From positions 62,001 through 126,000 of the forward strand of contig NZ_JADQDQ010000004.1 of assembly GCF_015694725.1 (NCBI RefSeq): DNA of 64,000 nucleotides. Reading direction: 5' to 3'. Of this stretch, positions 22,682 through 31,742 are shown one piece after another; the first letter of the stretch is position 1, and every line of letters begins with the position of its first letter. Origin of the DNA: Hymenobacter jeongseonensis (GTDB taxonomy: Bacteria > Bacteroidota > Bacteroidia > Cytophagales > Hymenobacteraceae). Made by a program: the position numbers and the translations under genes. The notes below the pieces were generated by a model, which searched no databases, was not told the origin of the DNA, and saw only the letters and a program-made list of their open reading frames with translations.

Positions 22682-25600
22682 ATGCGAGTACATTTATTGA
22701 AAACCGCACTGTGCCAGGTCCGGCTCTGTGCGCAGCTCCTGGGGGGCGGCTTCCTGCTGGCAGGAGGGCTGCTGCCGTCGACGGTGTGGGCCCAGGCCGG
22801 GCGCACGGTCACGGGCAAGATTACGTCGGACACGGGCGAGGCCCTGCCGGGCGTGACCGTTATTGTGAAGGGCACCACCATTGGTTCGACCACCAACGCG
22901 GAGGGCGTGTACAGCCTGAGCGTGCCCGAGGGGCAAAATACGTTGGTTATCAGCTCGATTGGCTTTGAGCGCAAGGAAGTAACCGTTGCTGCTTCGGGTG
23001 CCACGGACGTGCGCCTCGTGACCGAAGCCCAGACGCTGAACGAAGTGCAGGTGGTGGGCTACGGCGTGCAGAAGAAAAGCCAGGTGACGGGCGCCATCTC
23101 GTCGGTGGATGAAAAGGCCCTGCGCGACGTGCCGGTGGCCAACGTGGGCCAGGCCCTGCAAGGCCGCGCCGCGGGCGTCAGCATTGCCAGCTCGAGCACC
23201 GTGCCGGGCCAGGCGCCGGTGATTCGTATCCGGGGCAACCGCTCGTTTTCGGGCAGCAACGACCCGCTGCTGGTAGTGGACGGCGTGCCCTTCGACGGCA
23301 GCCTCAACGACCTGAACCCCGATGACATTACTTCGCTGGAAGTACTGAAGGACGCTTCCTCCACCGCCATTTACGGCGCCCGGGGTGCCAACGGCGTCAT
23401 CCTCATCTCAACCCGGCGCGGCAAGGCCGGCACGCCCAAAGCCACCTACAGCGGCTACTACGGCGTGAAAAAAGCCTACGGCCTCTACGACGTGCAGAAC
23501 GGCCAGGAGTACTACAACTACCGCCTGGAAGCCTACCGCGCCCAAAACCCCAACTACGACCCGGTGACGGCCACGTCGTTCCTGACGGCCGATGAGCGGG
23601 CCAACTACGCGGCCGGCAAAAGCACCGACTACCAGGACCTGATGTACCAGAACGGCCACATTCAGAACCATGTGGTGGGCGTGAGTGGCGGCAACGAGCA
23701 AACGCAGTATTCGACTTCGCTGGGCTACTACGACGAAACCGGCATCGTGCCGGTGCAGCGGTTCAAGCGCTATTCGCTGCGCGGCACCCTCGACCAGCAG
23801 ATTGGCAAGCGGGTGAAAGTGGGCCTGAACACGCTCAATACCTTCAACAACACTGACGACCCCAACATCAACATCCTCTACTCGATTATCACCACCAGCC
23901 CGCTGGCGTCGCCCCGCGCGGCCAACGGGGTGCCAATTCTGTATCCCAACTCCGACACCGGGATGTCGAACCCGCTGACGCTGTACGAAAAGGACGCCCA
24001 CCGCGACCGCAACCGCCGCGTTCGGACCTTCAACAGCCTCTACGGGCAAGTGAACATTCTGAAAGGGCTGGACTACCGCCTGAACGTGGGCCTCGACGTG
24101 CGCTCCGACAACAACGGCAGCTTCTTCGCCTCGCAAACGCCGCAGAACGGCGGCGGCCAGAGCACGGCCAACCGCTCGACGAGCCTGGCCTTCAACCTGC
24201 TGGCGGAAAACATTCTGACCTACAACAACACCTTTGGCAAGCACGACGTGAACCTGACGGGCCTGTACAGCGCCCAGGAATTCCGCACCGATAACTTCGG
24301 CACCGGCGTGCGCAACCTGCTCACCAACTACCAACTCGACGACAACCTCGGCGCGGGTTCGCCCAGCTCGGCCTTCAGTGGCCAGCAGAAGTGGGACATT
24401 ATTTCCTACATGGCCCGCGGCAACTACGCCTACGACGACCGCTACTCGGCCACGCTGACCATGCGCGTGGACGGCTCGTCGCGCCTGGCGCCCGGCAATA
24501 AGTACAAGGCCTTCCCCTCGGCCGCCGTGGCCTGGAACCTGGCCAACGAGTCGTTCCTGAAGGATTACGGCCAGGTGAACGTGCTGAAGCTGCGCGCCAG
24601 CCTGGGCCGGGTGGGCAGCACCGCCGTCAACCCGTACCAGACCTACGCCTTGCTCACCTCGGCCCTGGGCACGGGCTACTACAACTTTGGCGGCACCGGG
24701 GCCGTGGGCGCCGTGCCCACCGGTATTTCGAACCGCGACCTGGGCTGGGAATACACCACCACCGCCAACTTCGGCCTCGACTTTGGCTTCCTCGACAACC
24801 GCCTTTCGGGTTCGGTAGAAGTGTACCAGCAGCGCACCAGCGACCTGCTGCTGCCCGACGCCCTGCCCACGGCCAGCGGCTACGGCTCCTACGTGCGCAA
24901 CGCCGGCCAAACCCAGAACCGCGGCCTGGAAATTTCCCTCACCACGGCCAACGTGCGCTCGGCTAATGCCGGCGGCTTTGAGTGGAGCACCGACTGGAAC
25001 TTCACCCTGAACCGGGAGAAAGTCCTCTCGCTGGCCCGCGGCACCGATGCCAACGGCAACGAGCTGAGCGACGTGGGCAACCAGCGCTTCATCGGCCAGC
25101 CGATTTACACCATCTACGACTACAAGAAGCTGGGCATCTGGCAGACTTCGGAGGCCGATGAGGCCAAAAAGTACGGCTCGAAGCCCGGCCAAATCAAGGT
25201 GCAGGACTTGGACAACAACGGCGTTATCAATTCCAACGACCGTCAGATTATCGGCTCGCGCCAGCCCAAGTTTGAGGCCGGCCTCACCAACCGGTTCCGG
25301 TTCAAAGGTTTCGACATGACCATCGTGGCCCTGACCCGCGTGGGCGCCACCGTGGTGGACCCCACGTTGTTCGGCCCGGCGTACTTCGCCACCAACACCG
25401 GCCGCCGCAACCAGGTGAACCTCAACTACTGGACGCCCACCAACCCCAGCAACGAGTACCCCCAGCCCGACCAGACGGCGCGCGCCACCGAGTGGCCCAC
25501 CTACGGCCAGACGCTGGCGTACCTGAGCGGCACGTTCGTCAAAGTGCGCAGCATCGACCTGGGCTACAGCATTCCGGAGGCCTGGGCCAAGTCGGCGTTC

Positions 25601-25849
25601 ATGAGCTCGGCCCGCATCTACCTGCAGGTGCAGAACCCGCTGATTTGGGCTAAGGAGCAGTATTTCAAGGATAACAAAGCCATTGACCCCGATGCGCTGT
25701 CGTACTCCAGCCGCTTCAACGCGGCCAACCCCGGCGGCATCGAGTTCACGGGCGGCAACCCCAACAGCAGCTCGGCGGGCCTGGCCGGCGTGGGCACCAA
25801 CTATCCCGTAACGCGGGCCTTCATTGTGGGCGTCAACCTGGGCTTTTAA
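22682..25849 (+). CDS. SusC/RagA-family TonB-linked outer membrane transporter
   Basis: A 1055-residue outer-membrane receptor. After a signal sequence (about 1-40, ending TVWAQA) there is a carboxypeptidase-regulatory-like domain (about 43-115, VTGKITSDTGEALPGVTV), the plug (about 120-240, with VQVVGYGVQKKSQVTGAIS and STAIYGARGANGVILIST), and a 22-strand barrel that ends in the aromatic residue Phe (GVNLGF). It should bind and import xylo-oligosaccharides with the SusD lipoprotein encoded next. Position in the locus is the only evidence for the substrate. There is no extra signalling domain, so no anti-sigma interaction is indicated. Confidence 0.97.
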   Translation: MRVHLLKTALCQVRLCAQLLGGGFLLAGGLLPSTVWAQAGRTVTGKITSDTGEALPGVTVIVKGTTIGSTTNAEGVYSLSVPEGQNTLVISSIGFERKEVTVAASGATDVRLVTEAQTLNEVQVVGYGVQKKSQVTGAISSVDEKALRDVPVANVGQALQGRAAGVSIASSSTVPGQAPVIRIRGNRSFSGSNDPLLVVDGVPFDGSLNDLNPDDITSLEVLKDASSTAIYGARGANGVILISTRRGKAGTPKATYSGYYGVKKAYGLYDVQNGQEYYNYRLEAYRAQNPNYDPVTATSFLTADERANYAAGKSTDYQDLMYQNGHIQNHVVGVSGGNEQTQYSTSLGYYDETGIVPVQRFKRYSLRGTLDQQIGKRVKVGLNTLNTFNNTDDPNINILYSIITTSPLASPRAANGVPILYPNSDTGMSNPLTLYEKDAHRDRNRRVRTFNSLYGQVNILKGLDYRLNVGLDVRSDNNGSFFASQTPQNGGGQSTANRSTSLAFNLLAENILTYNNTFGKHDVNLTGLYSAQEFRTDNFGTGVRNLLTNYQLDDNLGAGSPSSAFSGQQKWDIISYMARGNYAYDDRYSATLTMRVDGSSRLAPGNKYKAFPSAAVAWNLANESFLKDYGQVNVLKLRASLGRVGSTAVNPYQTYALLTSALGTGYYNFGGTGAVGAVPTGISNRDLGWEYTTTANFGLDFGFLDNRLSGSVEVYQQRTSDLLLPDALPTASGYGSYVRNAGQTQNRGLEISLTTANVRSANAGGFEWSTDWNFTLNREKVLSLARGTDANGNELSDVGNQRFIGQPIYTIYDYKKLGIWQTSEADEAKKYGSKPGQIKVQDLDNNGVINSNDRQIIGSRQPKFEAGLTNRFRFKGFDMTIVALTRVGATVVDPTLFGPAYFATNTGRRNQVNLNYWTPTNPSNEYPQPDQTARATEWPTYGQTLAYLSGTFVKVRSIDLGYSIPEAWAKSAFMSSARIYLQVQNPLIWAKEQYFKDNKAIDPDALSYSSRFNAANPGGIEFTGGNPNSSSAGLAGVGTNYPVTRAFIVGVNLGF

Positions 25850-25994
25850 TCTCAAGGAGCGACTGGGCGGCGGAACGAAGAAGTGAACATGCCGCGTCGA
25901 AAGAATTTCAGCAACGGGCATTCCATCAGCTGCTTCACCACCCAGTCACTCCTCATTCCTCCACTCAATTTTTCAGCGCAACGCGCTACTTTAT

Positions 25995-27734
25995 ATGAAA
26001 AAAATAGTATTTGTCACCTTGGGCGCGGCCTTGCTGCTGGCCGCTAGTGGCTGCGACAAGGACATCCTGGACGAGAACCCGCAATCCATTCTCACGCCGG
26101 CCTTTCTGGGCACGCAGCAGGGGATAGAGTCGGGCGTGGCGGGCGTGTATTCGGGCCTGCGCCAGCTGCACGGCAACGACGCGGCGTTCTTCACCACCGA
26201 AGCCGGCACCGACCTGTGGACGAACGGGATTTCGTCGAGCAGCGGGCTGAACGATTACAGCCTCAACGACCTGACCCCGGTCAACGCCAACTCGACCTCG
26301 TTTCTGTGGACCGTGTGCTACCAGTACATCAACACCGCCAACGGCGTGCTGCAGTACGTGTCCACGGTGCCGGGCCTCGACCCGGCCCGCGCCAAGCAGC
26401 TGGCCGCCGAAACCAAGCTGCTGCGGGCGCACTACTACTTCACGCTGGTGCAGCACTTCGGCGATGTGCCGCTGTCGCTGGGCTTCATCGAGTCGCCCAC
26501 CAAAGACATTCAGCGCGCCCCCCTCGCCGACGTGTACAAAGCCATTATCAAGGACCTGACGGAGGGCATGAATGAGATTGCTGACCGGCCCGCCCAGCCC
26601 GGCCGCGTGACGCGGGCCACGGCCCTGCACGAGCTGGCCAAAGTGTACCTGACGCGGGCCACCTCGTCGGCCAAGGAAACCAGCGACTATGCCAACGCCG
26701 CCCTGTTTGCCAAGGAGCTCATCGACAACCAGGGCCGCTACGGCAAAGGCCTGGAAGCCGACCCGGCCACGGTATTTGCCGAAGGCAACGAGAACGGCAA
26801 AGAGGTGCTGTTCAACGTGCAATTCAACGGCGACGCCACCTTCTCCCGCATCGATGGCTTCACCTTTGGGGGAGAAAACATAGCCGGCTTCAACTTCCGC
26901 AGCCGCTACGACCTGCTGCCCAACATGGCGCGCGACATCAACAACGGCCGGCCGTTTGCTCGCCACGCCGTGACGCACTACCTGGAGGATGCTTACATTT
27001 TGCGGGATGCCAGCGGCAATGCCCTGGAATCGGGGGCGTCGTTGCGCACCACCGACTCGCGCTACAACAAGTGGTTTACCACGGTGTACCGGGTGAACGC
27101 GCCCGGCAACAACAGCGGCAGCACCAGCGCCGTGGTGGGCGACACGGCGGTGTGGTACCCCGGCCGCGAATTGCCGGCCGCCACGCTCGCTCGCATTGCC
27201 AGCCGCACGCCGGTGCCCTACCGGGTTATCCAGCCCAGCCAGTACACCACCGAGTACTTCCCCACGCTCAACAAGTACGACTCCCGGAATCGCACGTCGG
27301 TAAACGGTTTCTCTACCCGGCCGAACATCATCTACCGCCTAGCCGAAACCTACCTGATAGCTGCCGAAGCCTACTTCTACCTGGGCGATGCGGCCCAGGC
27401 CGCCACCTACATCAACGTGGTGCGCCAGCGCGCCGCCGCCCCGGGCAAAACCGCCGAGATGACGATTGCGCCCAGCCAGGTTTCCATCGACTTCATTCTG
27501 GACGAGCGCGCCCGCGAGCTGGCCGGCGAAATGATGCGCTGGTTTGACCTGAAGCGCACCGGCAAGCTGTTGGAACGGGTGAAAGCTTACAACCCGCCCC
27601 TCACCCGCCTGGCCAGTGGCGTCTACGGCTCCAATGCGGCCATCAACATCAAGGATTACCACGTGCTGCGGCCCATTCCGCAAACGGAGGTGGACCGCAC
27701 CAGCGGCAAAATCACCCAGAACCCCGGGTACTAG
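25995..27734 (+). CDS. SusD/RagB-family nutrient-binding lipoprotein
   Basis: A 579-residue surface lipoprotein with lipobox LAASGC (Cys about 20), then the SusD start DKDILDENPQSILTPAFLGT and the TPR-like core. Near the C-terminus are the family marks RLAETYLIAAEAYFYLGD and DFILDERARELAGEMMRW. It forms the lid over the SusC barrel and selects the glycan, here probably xylan fragments. The 145-base gap after susC has no clear promoter, so cotranscription is likely. A family 1 inverted repeat begins 25 bases after the stop, which may protect the upstream mRNA. Confidence 0.96.
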   Translation: MKKIVFVTLGAALLLAASGCDKDILDENPQSILTPAFLGTQQGIESGVAGVYSGLRQLHGNDAAFFTTEAGTDLWTNGISSSSGLNDYSLNDLTPVNANSTSFLWTVCYQYINTANGVLQYVSTVPGLDPARAKQLAAETKLLRAHYYFTLVQHFGDVPLSLGFIESPTKDIQRAPLADVYKAIIKDLTEGMNEIADRPAQPGRVTRATALHELAKVYLTRATSSAKETSDYANAALFAKELIDNQGRYGKGLEADPATVFAEGNENGKEVLFNVQFNGDATFSRIDGFTFGGENIAGFNFRSRYDLLPNMARDINNGRPFARHAVTHYLEDAYILRDASGNALESGASLRTTDSRYNKWFTTVYRVNAPGNNSGSTSAVVGDTAVWYPGRELPAATLARIASRTPVPYRVIQPSQYTTEYFPTLNKYDSRNRTSVNGFSTRPNIIYRLAETYLIAAEAYFYLGDAAQAATYINVVRQRAAAPGKTAEMTIAPSQVSIDFILDERARELAGEMMRWFDLKRTGKLLERVKAYNPPLTRLASGVYGSNAAINIKDYHVLRPIPQTEVDRTSGKITQNPGY

Positions 27735-27758
27735 TATCTGGAAGTTAAATAGAAGAAC

Positions 27759-27852
27759 GTCATGCTGAGCGGAGTCAAAGCATCTCTACCCCTTCGTTGA
27801 GCTGGCATTGATTACTACTGCACGCGAGATGCTTCGCTCCGCTCTGCATGAC
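27759..27852. repeat. REP-like inverted repeat, family 1 (copy d)
   Basis: The ends are GTCATGCTGAGCGGAGTC and GCTCCGCTCTGCATGAC. The left arm resembles copies with CTGAGC and the right arm those with CAGAGC, so it is a mixed copy. The right end contains the ATG used as one possible start of the next gene. Confidence 0.85.
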
Positions 27853-29524
27853 GTTCTTTTTTCTTCCTGCCTTCCTTTCTAATAAATCCAAGCGCTTCGC
27901 TTTGCTACACAAACTTCTCCTGCTTCTTCTGTTAATCGGGACGGCACTCGCGGCGCAAGCCCAGAGCCCGGCCAACATGCCGCGCCTGGTGAAAACCGGC
28001 CAAAGCACCCAACTTCTGGTAGATGGCAAGCCCTACTTCGTGCTGGGCGGCGAACTGGGTAATTCCACCGCCTCCAGCACGGCGTACATGCAGCCCGTGT
28101 GGCCCAAACTCAAGGCCATGCACCTGAACACGGTGATTGCGCCGGTGTACTGGGAGCTGATGGAGCCCACCGAAGGCAAGTTCGACTTCACGCTGGTGGA
28201 CGTCCTGTTGCGCGACGCCCGCAAGCACCAGATGAAGCTGGTGCTGCTCTGGTTCGGCGCCTGGAAAAACAGCATGTCGTGCTACGCGCCGGCCTGGGTG
28301 AAAACGGACCTGAAACGCTTTCCCCGCGTGGAAGACGACAAGGGCGTGCCGCAGGAAATCATGACCCCGTTCAGCTCCGCCAACCTAGAGGCTGACCGCA
28401 AGGCTTTCGTGCAGCTCATGCAGCACCTCAAAGCCACCGATGACCAGCAGCACACCGTGATTACGGTGCAGGTGGAAAACGAAATCGGCATGCTGCCCAC
28501 CGCCCGCAGCTACGACGACCGCGCCAATGCCGCCTTCAAGCAGCCCGTGCCCGCCCCGCTGCTCACCTATTTGCAGCGCGAGCGCAAAAACCTGAAGCCG
28601 GAGTTTGCGGCCATCTGGCAGCGCCAGGGCGCCAAAACCAAAGGCACCTGGGAAGAGGTGTTCGGCAAAAGCTTGGCTACCGATGAAATCTTCATGGCCT
28701 GGTATTACGCCACCTTTACCAACGCCATAACCGTGGCCGGCAAAGCCGCTTACCCCTTGCCCATGTACGTGAACGCGGCCCTGAACCGGCCCAACGTGCC
28801 GCCCGGCAAATACCCCAGCGCCGGCCCGCTGCCGCACCTCATGGACGTGTGGCAAGCCGGCGCACCGGCCATCGACATCTTGGCGCCGGACTTCTATAAC
28901 CCCAATTTCGAGCACTGGTGCGACCTCTACACCCGGGGCTCAAACCCGCTTTTTATCCCCGAAATCCGCTTTGAGGCGGGCGTTGATGCGAAGGCCCTTT
29001 TCGCCTTTGGTAACTACAACTGCCTGTCGTTTGCGCCCTTCGCCATTGAGGGCAGCGACACCTTAAAATCGCCGCCCATCGGCAAGGCGTATGAACTGCT
29101 GCGGCAGGTAACTTTCCTGCTGGGCAAGTACCAGCCGGCCGGGCAGGTGCGCGGGTTTTTGCTGCAAAAAGACTCGGCGGCCCGCGCCTTTGCGCTGGGC
29201 GACTACCAGTTTACCGTTAAGCACGAGTATGCGCTGGGCTGGTCGATGGGGTCGAAAAAGCCGGACTGGTCGCCGGGCGGCGGCCTCATCATCGCCGTGG
29301 CGCCCGATGAGTTCTACGTGGTGGGCACCGGCCTGGTGCTCACCGCCGAGCCCACTGCCAAAGGCAAGCGCGCCGGCTACCTAAGCGTCGACGAAGGGCG
29401 TTTTGAAAACGAAAAGTGGCTGCCCGGCCGCCGCATGAACGGCGACCAGGACCACCAGGGCCGCCACGTGCGCGTGTCCGGCGGCGATTACAGCATTCAG
29501 CGGGTCAAACTCTACACCTACTAA
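27848..29524 (+). CDS. GH35-like glycoside hydrolase (beta-galactosidase-type, DUF5597-like C-terminus)
   Basis: Up to 558 residues, secreted. The TIM-barrel core starts after the signal peptide with LVDGKPYFVLGGELGNS and VIAPVYWELMEP; the acid/base Glu is in VQVENEIG and a likely nucleophile Glu in NPLFIPEIRFE. The C-terminal part (about 400-558) is beta-rich and resembles the domain attached to this GH35 subgroup. The role may be removal of galactose or related side groups from hemicellulose. Start: the ATG at 27848 lies inside the preceding repeat; a TTG at 27902 would give a cleaner signal peptide (LLHKLLLLLLLIGTALAAQA), so the true start is uncertain. It runs 7 bases ahead of the next gene. 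Confidence 0.88.
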   Translation: MTFFFLPAFLSNKSKRFALLHKLLLLLLLIGTALAAQAQSPANMPRLVKTGQSTQLLVDGKPYFVLGGELGNSTASSTAYMQPVWPKLKAMHLNTVIAPVYWELMEPTEGKFDFTLVDVLLRDARKHQMKLVLLWFGAWKNSMSCYAPAWVKTDLKRFPRVEDDKGVPQEIMTPFSSANLEADRKAFVQLMQHLKATDDQQHTVITVQVENEIGMLPTARSYDDRANAAFKQPVPAPLLTYLQRERKNLKPEFAAIWQRQGAKTKGTWEEVFGKSLATDEIFMAWYYATFTNAITVAGKAAYPLPMYVNAALNRPNVPPGKYPSAGPLPHLMDVWQAGAPAIDILAPDFYNPNFEHWCDLYTRGSNPLFIPEIRFEAGVDAKALFAFGNYNCLSFAPFAIEGSDTLKSPPIGKAYELLRQVTFLLGKYQPAGQVRGFLLQKDSAARAFALGDYQFTVKHEYALGWSMGSKKPDWSPGGGLIIAVAPDEFYVVGTGLVLTAEPTAKGKRAGYLSVDEGRFENEKWLPGRRMNGDQDHQGRHVRVSGGDYSIQRVKLYTY

Positions 29525-29530
29525 CGCCCG

Positions 29531-31534
29531 ATGACTCGTTTCCTTTCCCTGTGCGTATTTCGTCCGCAGCCCTCCATCCGGGGCTGGCGGGGCCTGCTGT
29601 GCGCCCTGGTCGTGGGCATTGGGCTGTTGACGCCTTCGCGGGCCGCCGCTACCGTCCGTCTGCCGCGCTTGGTGAGCGACGGCATGGTGTTGCAGCGCGA
29701 CGCCGACGTGGCCGTGTGGGGTTGGGCCGCGCCTAAGGAAGCGGTCCGCGTGACCTTTCTGGGCAAGACGTACCGCGCCACCGCTGGGGCTGATGGCAAG
29801 TGGCGCGTGAAGCTGCCGCATCTGAAAGCCGGTGGGCCGTTTGAGATGAGCATTGCCGGCAGCAACCAGCTGACCGTGAAAAATATCCTGGTGGGCGACG
29901 TGTGGCTGTGCTCGGGGCAGTCGAATATGGAAACGCCCATGAGCCGCCTGCGCGACAAGTACCCCGACGTCATTGCCCAGGCCACCAATCCGCGCATCCG
30001 GCAGTTTGAGGTGCCGATGACCTACGCTTTCCTGAAGCCGCGTGCCGACCTTGCCGGCGGCAAATGGACGGAGGCCAACCCCCAAACTGTGCTTCAGTTT
30101 TCGGGCGTGGCCTACTTCTTCGCGAAGGAAATTAACGCCAAATACCAGGTGCCTGTGGGCATCATCAAAGACGCCGTAGGCGGCTCACCGGCCGAAGCCT
30201 GGCTGAGCGCCGAGGCGCTGAAGCAGTTCCCAACCTACGAGCAGCAGGGCGCCAAATACAAGGACAGCACGCTGGTGGCCAGCACCAAGCAGCGCGAAAG
30301 CGCCGCCGTGGCCAGCTGGTACCAAACCCTCTATAAGGCCGACCAGGGCCAGGCCCGGGGCCAGCAAAAATGGTCGGCGCTGGACTACGACGCCAGCAGC
30401 TGGGCCACCATGAACGTGCCCGGCTACTGGGCCGACCAAACCCCGCTGGGCCCCGTGAACGGCGTGGTCTGGTTCCGCAAAGAAGTAGAGGTGCCCGCCG
30501 CCATGGCAGGCCAGTCTGCCCGCTTGGAGCTGGGCACGCTGGTCGACGCCGACTCCACCTACCTCAACGGCCAGCTGGTGGGCAGCACCGGCTACCAGTA
30601 CCCGCCGCGGAAGTACGAGGTGAAAGCCGGCGTGCTGAAGCCCGGCAAAAACGTGGTGGTGGTGCGCCTCATCAGCAACAGCGGCCGCGGCGGCTTTACC
30701 TCGGACAAGAAATACGAACTCACAGCTGGCGGTCAAACGCTGGATTTGCGCGGGCAATGGCAGTACCGGCTGGGCGCCACCATGCCGCCCACGCCGGGCA
30801 CTACCACGTTCCAGTACCAGCCCGGCGGCTTGTTCAACGGCATGATTGCCCCGGTGCTGCCTTACGCCGTCAAGGGCGTGTTGTGGTACCAGGGCGAAAG
30901 CAACACCGGCCACCCGCAGGACTACCAAGCCCTGATGACTAGCCTGATTGCCGACTGGCGCCAGCATTTTGCCCAACCCAACCTGCCGTTCCTCTACGTG
31001 CAACTGGCCAACTTCATGGCCGCAAAGCCCGAGCCTGGCGAAAGCGGCTGGGCTGCCGTGCGCGACGCCCAGCGCCGCCTGCTGGCCGTGCCCCACACCG
31101 GCATGGCCGTGATTACCGACGCCGGCGAGTGGAACGACATTCACCCCCTCGACAAGCAAACCCCCGGTCACCGCTTGGCCCTGGCTGCTCAGAAAGTAGC
31201 GTACGGCGACGCTAAAGTGGTTGCCGCTGGGCCGCTGTACCAGGCCATGCAGGTGGCCGGCAACAAAGCCACGGTCAGCTTCACCAGCATCGGTAGTGGG
31301 TTGGTGGCAAAGGGCGGCGGGCCGCTGAAAGGCTTCGCCGTGGCCGGCCCGGACAAGAAATTCGTGTGGGCTCAAGCCCGAATTGAGGGGAACAAAGTGG
31401 TGGTCTGGAGCGACCAAGTGACCAACCCCACCACGGTGCGCTACGCCTGGGCCGACAACCCCGAAGGCGCCAATCTCTACAACCAAGAAGGTTTACCCGC
31501 TTCACCCTTTACAACCGCCGCCGATGTTCTCTAA
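29531..31534 (+). CDS. SASA-type acetylesterase (sialate O-acetylesterase-like) in the xylan locus
   Basis: A 667-residue secreted SGNH-type esterase. After a signal region (about 1-38) comes a small beta domain, then block I with the nucleophile Ser (CSGQSNMETP), a galactose-binding-like jelly roll inserted at about 260-410, and later VLWYQGESNTGHP and the catalytic His region DIHPLDKQ. Family members deacetylate sialic acids, but in this locus acetylated xylan is the natural substrate, so I read it as an acetyl xylan esterase-like enzyme. It follows the GH35-like gene by 6 bases; its stop lies about 95 bases before a REP pair. Confidence 0.9.
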   Translation: MTRFLSLCVFRPQPSIRGWRGLLCALVVGIGLLTPSRAAATVRLPRLVSDGMVLQRDADVAVWGWAAPKEAVRVTFLGKTYRATAGADGKWRVKLPHLKAGGPFEMSIAGSNQLTVKNILVGDVWLCSGQSNMETPMSRLRDKYPDVIAQATNPRIRQFEVPMTYAFLKPRADLAGGKWTEANPQTVLQFSGVAYFFAKEINAKYQVPVGIIKDAVGGSPAEAWLSAEALKQFPTYEQQGAKYKDSTLVASTKQRESAAVASWYQTLYKADQGQARGQQKWSALDYDASSWATMNVPGYWADQTPLGPVNGVVWFRKEVEVPAAMAGQSARLELGTLVDADSTYLNGQLVGSTGYQYPPRKYEVKAGVLKPGKNVVVVRLISNSGRGGFTSDKKYELTAGGQTLDLRGQWQYRLGATMPPTPGTTTFQYQPGGLFNGMIAPVLPYAVKGVLWYQGESNTGHPQDYQALMTSLIADWRQHFAQPNLPFLYVQLANFMAAKPEPGESGWAAVRDAQRRLLAVPHTGMAVITDAGEWNDIHPLDKQTPGHRLALAAQKVAYGDAKVVAAGPLYQAMQVAGNKATVSFTSIGSGLVAKGGGPLKGFAVAGPDKKFVWAQARIEGNKVVVWSDQVTNPTTVRYAWADNPEGANLYNQEGLPASPFTTAADVL

Positions 31535-31628
31535 CCTGCTACATCGTTCTGCTAGGAAACCTTGCTCCCCGGCATATACTGGTGACGGCCCAGCACCAAC
31601 GGGATATTGGCACCGGCTAAGTGCGGCT

Positions 31629-31712
31629 GTAGCGTGGACTCTGCGAGTCCGCGTAGGGTCGCGTCTTTTGGGCCTCGTTCTGGCGGGCGCGGACTCGCAG
31701 AGTCCACGCTAC
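31629..31712. repeat. REP pair (BIME-like), family 2 (copy c)
   Basis: Left end GTAGCGTGGACTCTGCGAGT and its inverted copy, between the esterase and GH3 genes. An open frame passes through it, which would mislead start prediction for GH3. Confidence 0.9.
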
Positions 31713-31742
31713 ATTCCTAGGGTTCTCTCTCTCTTTTGGGGT

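Noticed and set aside
23408..25921. Very long open antisense frame opposite susC
   Set aside because: Composition is a mirror of the susC codons (Val/Gly/His/Arg-rich) with no family motif. Such frames are expected in GC-rich DNA. The same applies to those opposite GH3 (31821-33680), the sensor kinase (6432-8351), xylulokinase and pullulanase.
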